This document shows positions 59,598-64,000 of a stretch of 64,000 nucleotides of DNA, piece by piece; the stretch's first letter is position 1, and each line of letters starts with the position of its first letter. The DNA is from Anagrus nilaparvatae (lineage: Eukaryota > Arthropoda > Insecta > Hymenoptera > Mymaridae), in contig JAKSXM010000288.1 in the NCBI GenBank assembly GCA_022575985.1, positions 2,631,501 to 2,695,500 of the forward strand, in the 5' to 3' direction. The translations under genes and the position numbers were made by a program. Under the pieces are notes generated by a model, which did not search any database, was not told the DNA's origin, and saw nothing but the letters and a program-made list of their open reading frames with translations.

Positions 59598-61800
59598 TCA
59601 AAAGTTAACTGTTAATAAGTAAATAGTAAATATCAATAGAACATAGTTAATTACAAGGTGTTGGTACAAATGCCACTGTGCGTTCTTTATTTTATGAAAG
59701 TAGAGTCTAATTCTCCTTTTAAAGCGAGAATAGGTTGGTAAATCCTTTATACAGGGAGGAATCAAATTCCAGAGATTCGCGTACTTTACTTGAAAGGAGT
59801 ATAGACCCCAGTCAGTGGGTACTAGGAGAACTTTAAGATCTTTATGGTGACCTCTAGTAGGTTTGTCTGATTTGTATGGTACAAATAATGTACTTGATAA
59901 AAGAGGTTCTCTCATACGTACAAGTCTATACATAGTAAGAGATGCGAAGTAGTCAGTTCTGGTCACATTAAGCATCCAACCAAGACGCTTCCTGTATGGC
60001 GTAATGTGTTCTTGTCGTCTCAAACCAAAAATGTACCTAATACCCGAATTAGTGAGTCTCTGTAATTGCCTACTCAGTTAGCCCTTGAAGTGCTTCAGAG
60101 GTACAAGATTTGATGAGCCTAAAACCATACACTATACTGCTAATTTTTTTTGTCACCTTTTTTACTTGCGGACGCTAAGACATACAAGAGTCCAAGGTAA
60201 TGCCAAGGCTGACAACCTCATCCACAAAGGGAACACAAGCACCACTATTGTTGACAAAGATTTTGGAAATATTTAATTTCTTAAAAGAATTAACTGTGGT
60301 AGAAGAACCAAAAATAATCACTTGTGTTTTCTTTATGTTTATAGATAAATTATTTGTATTAGCCCATGCCACCACTTTTATAGCTCGTTCCGAACGGTAT
60401 GCAGCAATACCTTGTTCGATTTGGTCAGTAGGAACCTGGGCATATATTTGTAGATCATCCGCGTATAATAGTCTGAATGTTATTTTATTACTTAAGTGGT
60501 CCTTAACATCGTTCATATATATACAAAAGAGGAGTGGCCCAAGAACGGATCCTTGGGGCACTCTAATATTTGTATCGCGGAAAATAGATGTTATAGATTT
60601 TGATGACACCCACATTGATCGTCCACAGAGCTATGACCAGAACAAAGACAACGATGATCTAGAAAAACCAATATCCCTAAATTTTTTAAGAAGTTTCGAT
60701 GGAGAAATATTATCGAAGGCCTCCAAGAAATCAAACTGCAATAACAATGTAGCAAGCTTCTTTTCCATGCCCATGAATATCATCAGCAAGTTTTATCAGG
60801 ACTGACTGAGTGCTCTGATATTTCCGAAAACCTGCTTGGAAAGAATCCAAAATTTTACATCTATACAAGAAACCTACTACCTGATCATGAGCTAACTTCT
60901 CAAGGACCTTTGACAAGAAGCATAATAATGCAATAGGGCGAAAGTTTGATAGCGAAGGTGGTATCGCTACTTTTTTCAAAGCTAAAATTTGTGGATTTTT
61001 CCAGGCTAATAGAAAAACTCCTTGTGCCAAAGATACGTTAAAGAGCTTGGTAAGAAAAGGAGCTATGGTTGGCAAGGCTTTCACAACAATGCTTTGAGGA
61101 ATTAAATCATCACCTCTAGCTTGCGAATGGAAATGAGCAATAGCTAATATTACGCATTCTGAGTGACTTCCTTGAATGTAAAACTTTCAGGAGCAGCATT
61201 ATTAATGATGTTTAAGGAATCATCAGGATTTTCATGAGAGGAAATGCAAATATTGGAAAAATAACCATTAAGCTCTTCAGGCAAGAAGCTATGGAGAGCA
61301 TCATTTGGCTTAGGTGATAGTCTCAAGTTACGCATCTCTTTCCAAATGTTTTTATACTCATCCAAGGTGCTGCAAATGCGATTATGCACGACGTATAAGT
61401 ATGCGCAACGAGCTGTTTCTGACGGTTTCTTATACAAATCTGCCAGTTTAAGAAATTCATTAAGTATAGTCCTAGACCCTGTTATTTTCAGTTAGTTGAG
61501 TCACGTTTTGATTTTAGCAGTTGAAGTTCAGAATTTCTCCAGGTATAATTAGATTTACGTTGGTTAATAGTTTTATCCGGAGCAAGTATGTCAATTGTGG
61601 CCTGTATGTTATTTGTTAGTTTATTTAGACCTAGTTCAATGTCAAACTGATCATTATTTATCAAGTAAGGAGACCAGTCAAATTTATTTATATGAAGATT
61701 GACGTCATGCGAGGTAACTTTACTGAAGCATTTGTAGGTTTAAGTACCCTTAGGGGGAGAGGGCTAAATGATTTCAATAGTGACCGATCTAGAGCAAAAT
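59598..61800 (-). pseudogene. Non-LTR retrotransposon pol (Jockey/CR1-like), broken
   Basis: Read on the minus strand from about 61800. The linker after the endonuclease is visible at about 61720-61500 (NKFDWSPYLINNDQFDIELG). The pre-RT part follows at 61437-61150, then RT motifs in order: FRPIALLCFLSKVLEKL and LDSFQAGFRKYQSTQS (60995-60780), DFLEAFDNISPSKLLKKF after a frameshift near 60735, a stop, then VPQGSVLGPLLFCIYMND and LLYADDLQIY with the catalytic aspartates (60570-60435). The C-terminal region follows with IRYIFGLRRQEHITPYRK, SFQVKYANLWNLIPPCIKDL and RFKRRIRLYFHK (60040-59670). The domain order is complete from linker to end, but frameshifts and stops make it inactive. The endonuclease itself is mostly absent. 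ORFs on the plus strand here are shadows. Confidence 0.9.
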
Positions 61801-61827
61801 GCATTAGACTATCTAAAATTTAATTGA

Positions 61828-62118
61828 ATACATAATTATAGGAAATATATTGATGATTTGGCTAACTTTAATTTATCAAAATTTTGGGCCTTTGCAAATT
61901 CACATATATATGTCCTAATGACTCTCCCAACTTGATGATAAGTATGCCAAAAATCTTGAAAAATCAGCAAATGTTTTTACTGAAATCTTTCCTTCCAGTT
62001 TTAAGCAAATGTTATACCCAAACTCACCAATTTTAAGTAATGTAAGAGATGCTCTTAAGAACTTGAAGAATTCACATATCTCGAGTTTATATTTACTGGA
62101 CCAATCACAAATTATGTA
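61828..62118 (+). pseudogene. Unidentified coding remnant with a frameshift
   Basis: One frame (from about 61831) reads HNYRKYIDDLANFNLSKFWA and stops near 61932. A second frame opens at about 61922 and reads DDKYAKNLEKSANVFTEIF, then LYPNSPILSNVRDALKNLKN to a TAA at 62116-62118. Composition is more protein-like than the surroundings. It may be the end of an unknown gene or of a retroelement, since an A-rich microsatellite tail follows about 70 bp downstream. Confidence 0.3.
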
Positions 62119-62184
62119 AACAAATTTTTTAAATGTAAAGGGTAATATATGCCGAAATAATTTTTATATATGTATGAAAATATT

Positions 62185-62212
62185 GAATAAATAAATAAAT
62201 AAATAAATAATA
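62185..62212. repeat. (AATA)n microsatellite
   Basis: Seven uninterrupted units after TATTGA; such tails are common at the 3' ends of plus-strand non-LTR copies. Confidence 0.75.
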
Positions 62213-63951
62213 TCATCAAAAAGAAAATTTAAAAGTCAAATTTCTTTACTTTAAAATTTATATAATTTATATAAAAAAAATTTTTTTTCTTTTCAAAATC
62301 GTTAGGTTAATGTTTAAATAATAATTTGATAAATCCATAAATATAATAATTATTTAGAAACAGCTGTAAGTGAGCATAAAATTTCTAAGTACCATACCTG
62401 AAATAAAAAATTTTAACATAATATTTGTACGAATACAACTAAACCATAAACAAACATTTAGAAACATAAAATTTAATTAAAAATGCGCAGCATGTATTCA
62501 ATTAAACAATTTTTAAATATGGTTAAGTTTCATCGTATGTCTTTGAAATAATTCGTTTAACATATTTGATAATAAATAAAGAATCATGTATGTGGTTAAA
62601 TCGATGAATATAATATACGGTCAGTGTACCTAGCTTGTTCATTCTCAATATAATATGTAGAAGCAAGCAGTCGAAAGGTATATTGCAATTGGAAAGTTGT
62701 GGTTAGTGGTTAATTTACCTGAGGTTCACCAAAACATCAGACAAAATATACAACATGTACCACAAATCTCTATTTGTACAGGACACCATATTAAGTCGTT
62801 TGGCTTTTTTTTATTTATTTAATTTTTTTTTTCAAATTAATTGGATTTTAATAAGTTTTATGATAAAATGAAAGGAGATAACTGAAAAATTATTTAAAAA
62901 TTAGTTTTTAATGTTGAGTGTAAGAAATTTAGATGACTTGCGATTAATAGTAGCTTTTCTTCTGTCATTTTAAAAATTTTTACATATTAGGTTGCCTAGA
63001 ATTCCGCAAAACAGTAAGTCAGTACAGATAAACAGCAATTATTTAAGCATGACAACCATAAATTTAAATAATTAAATATAATTCAAAATCTTATTTTTTT
63101 TAAATGACAACTAATATTACGGGGTAATCGAAAACCCAAGCAATTTTTTAAATAAACCCTTAGCTACATAATGTATGTAATGCATGTAATATATAATATA
63201 TGTAACATACATAAACAAAATTTTTCACCTTATAATTAGCTTACATACTAAAATAAGCAAAAAGCAGAACAACAAATCTTTTATAAGTAAATCTTTAGTA
63301 TACTAACTTTCAGTAACGTTCAAAAATAATGTTACCGTGCTTCCTTAATTCCAACAAACTTTGATGCATATATTTTATAAACTTCACAAGAACCTACAAT
63401 TAAATTTACATAATAAATATTGCTAAATTTCTAAATTTTCATAAACAAAATTTTGCAAATTATAAAATCATTGAAAAAATTTTTTTATCTCTATTTTTAA
63501 AAATTATTATTCTATGTTATTTTCAATGTTTCTTCTAGTTCCAAATTAACGACTTAATTAAATTTACAAAATTTAATATTCTGTATAGTATAACTGTAAA
63601 ATATTGTAACTATATAATACGTACACATTTATTCAAATGTATTTAAAAATATTCATAATTATCTAATGTTTATTCTAATGATAATTAGATTTTATCCTAT
63701 GGCAATTTTCTTTAATTAATTTATAAAAATAATTTTATGTAATAGTATAATCATTATTTTTAAGGATCCGAGCCTCTATCAAACCTCACGAAATGCACGA
63801 ACGAATCGAGGCATAATAAATTAACATTTTCTCAAAAACATTGGCTCAAAAATTTTTTAACAGTGCTTGAATTACTTCTGAAACTTATCGGTGAGTGGTT
63901 TTAATTTGGAAGCCTTAGATTAAATAATAAAAGCTTTTAAAAGTTCATTTT
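62213..63951. other. Gene-free AT-rich stretch
   Basis: A GC-richer patch at 62620-62800 and another at 63765-63830 show no recognisable coding signal. Confidence 0.45.
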
Positions 63952-64000
63952 TTAGAAATTTTAAATTCCCTGCCAAGTCACGTAACCAAATATATTCCTG
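63952..64000. repeat. Arm of foldback family G, cut by window end
   Basis: AAATTCCCTGCCAAGTCACG matches, in reverse, GCCACGTGACTTGGTGGGAA at 48202-48221. Confidence 0.5.

Noticed and set aside
60200..60805. 201-codon plus-strand ORF
   Set aside because: It lies antisense to the reverse-transcriptase domain of the non-LTR element, whose motifs are all on the minus strand.
1..64000. CRISPR arrays, bacterial operons, tRNA or rRNA genes
   Set aside because: The DNA is eukaryotic in character; repeats lack regular spacers, and no tRNA B-box/cloverleaf or rRNA core was noticed by eye.

Overview
The window reads as nuclear DNA of an insect, very AT-rich and gene-poor. The insect call rests on a tailless-type (NR2E) nuclear receptor gene with short introns (70 and 90 bp) and on an animal transposon set: BEL/Pao, Penelope-like, MULE, piggyBac and non-LTR elements. 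An AT-rich hymenopteran, perhaps a parasitoid wasp, would fit, but that is inference; nothing in the sequence fixes the species. Layout: (1) 1-0.86 kb, 3' part of a leucine-rich-repeat protein gene cut by the window edge. (2) 0.86-14.5 kb, no recognisable gene; AT-rich DNA with inverted-repeat (foldback) elements, a 139-bp tandem array, a terminal-inverted-repeat (TIR) MITE and one island rich in the palindrome CCGTATATACGG. (3) 14.5-17.8 kb, a decayed BEL/Pao pol followed by a decayed MULE transposase. (4) 19.9-21.5 kb, a 934-bp palindromic element beside an internally deleted non-LTR fragment. (5) 25.4-31.6 kb, a piggyBac scrap, an unidentified ORF, and a 5'-truncated Penelope-like element inside a TIR element. 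(6) 35.1-38.99 kb, three large foldbacks, the last with two other elements nested in it. (7) 40.1-41.6 kb on the minus strand, the one well-supported host gene with introns: a tailless-like receptor. (8) 41.8-51.5 kb, Tourist-like MITEs, a second and much larger CCGTATATACGG island, and second copies of families seen earlier. (9) 57.5-62.2 kb, unidentified coding remnants, a 1.4-kb TIR element and a nearly full-length but broken non-LTR pol on the minus strand. The most interesting object is the receptor gene. Its exons splice cleanly into one open frame and its ligand-binding domain is well conserved. But three of the four zinc-binding cysteines of the second zinc finger are replaced (Ser, Arg, Ile), the finger carries further changes, the hinge contains a fresh in-frame 132-bp duplication, and the C-terminal AF-2 region does not look like the family. 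It may be a receptor that has lost DNA binding but kept its dimerisation/corepressor domain, or a gene in early decay. The rest is a layered repeat landscape in which several foldback families share one short core, GGGTCGCTGATCACGAAT, and elements are nested in one another. No tRNA, rRNA, CRISPR array or operon was found.
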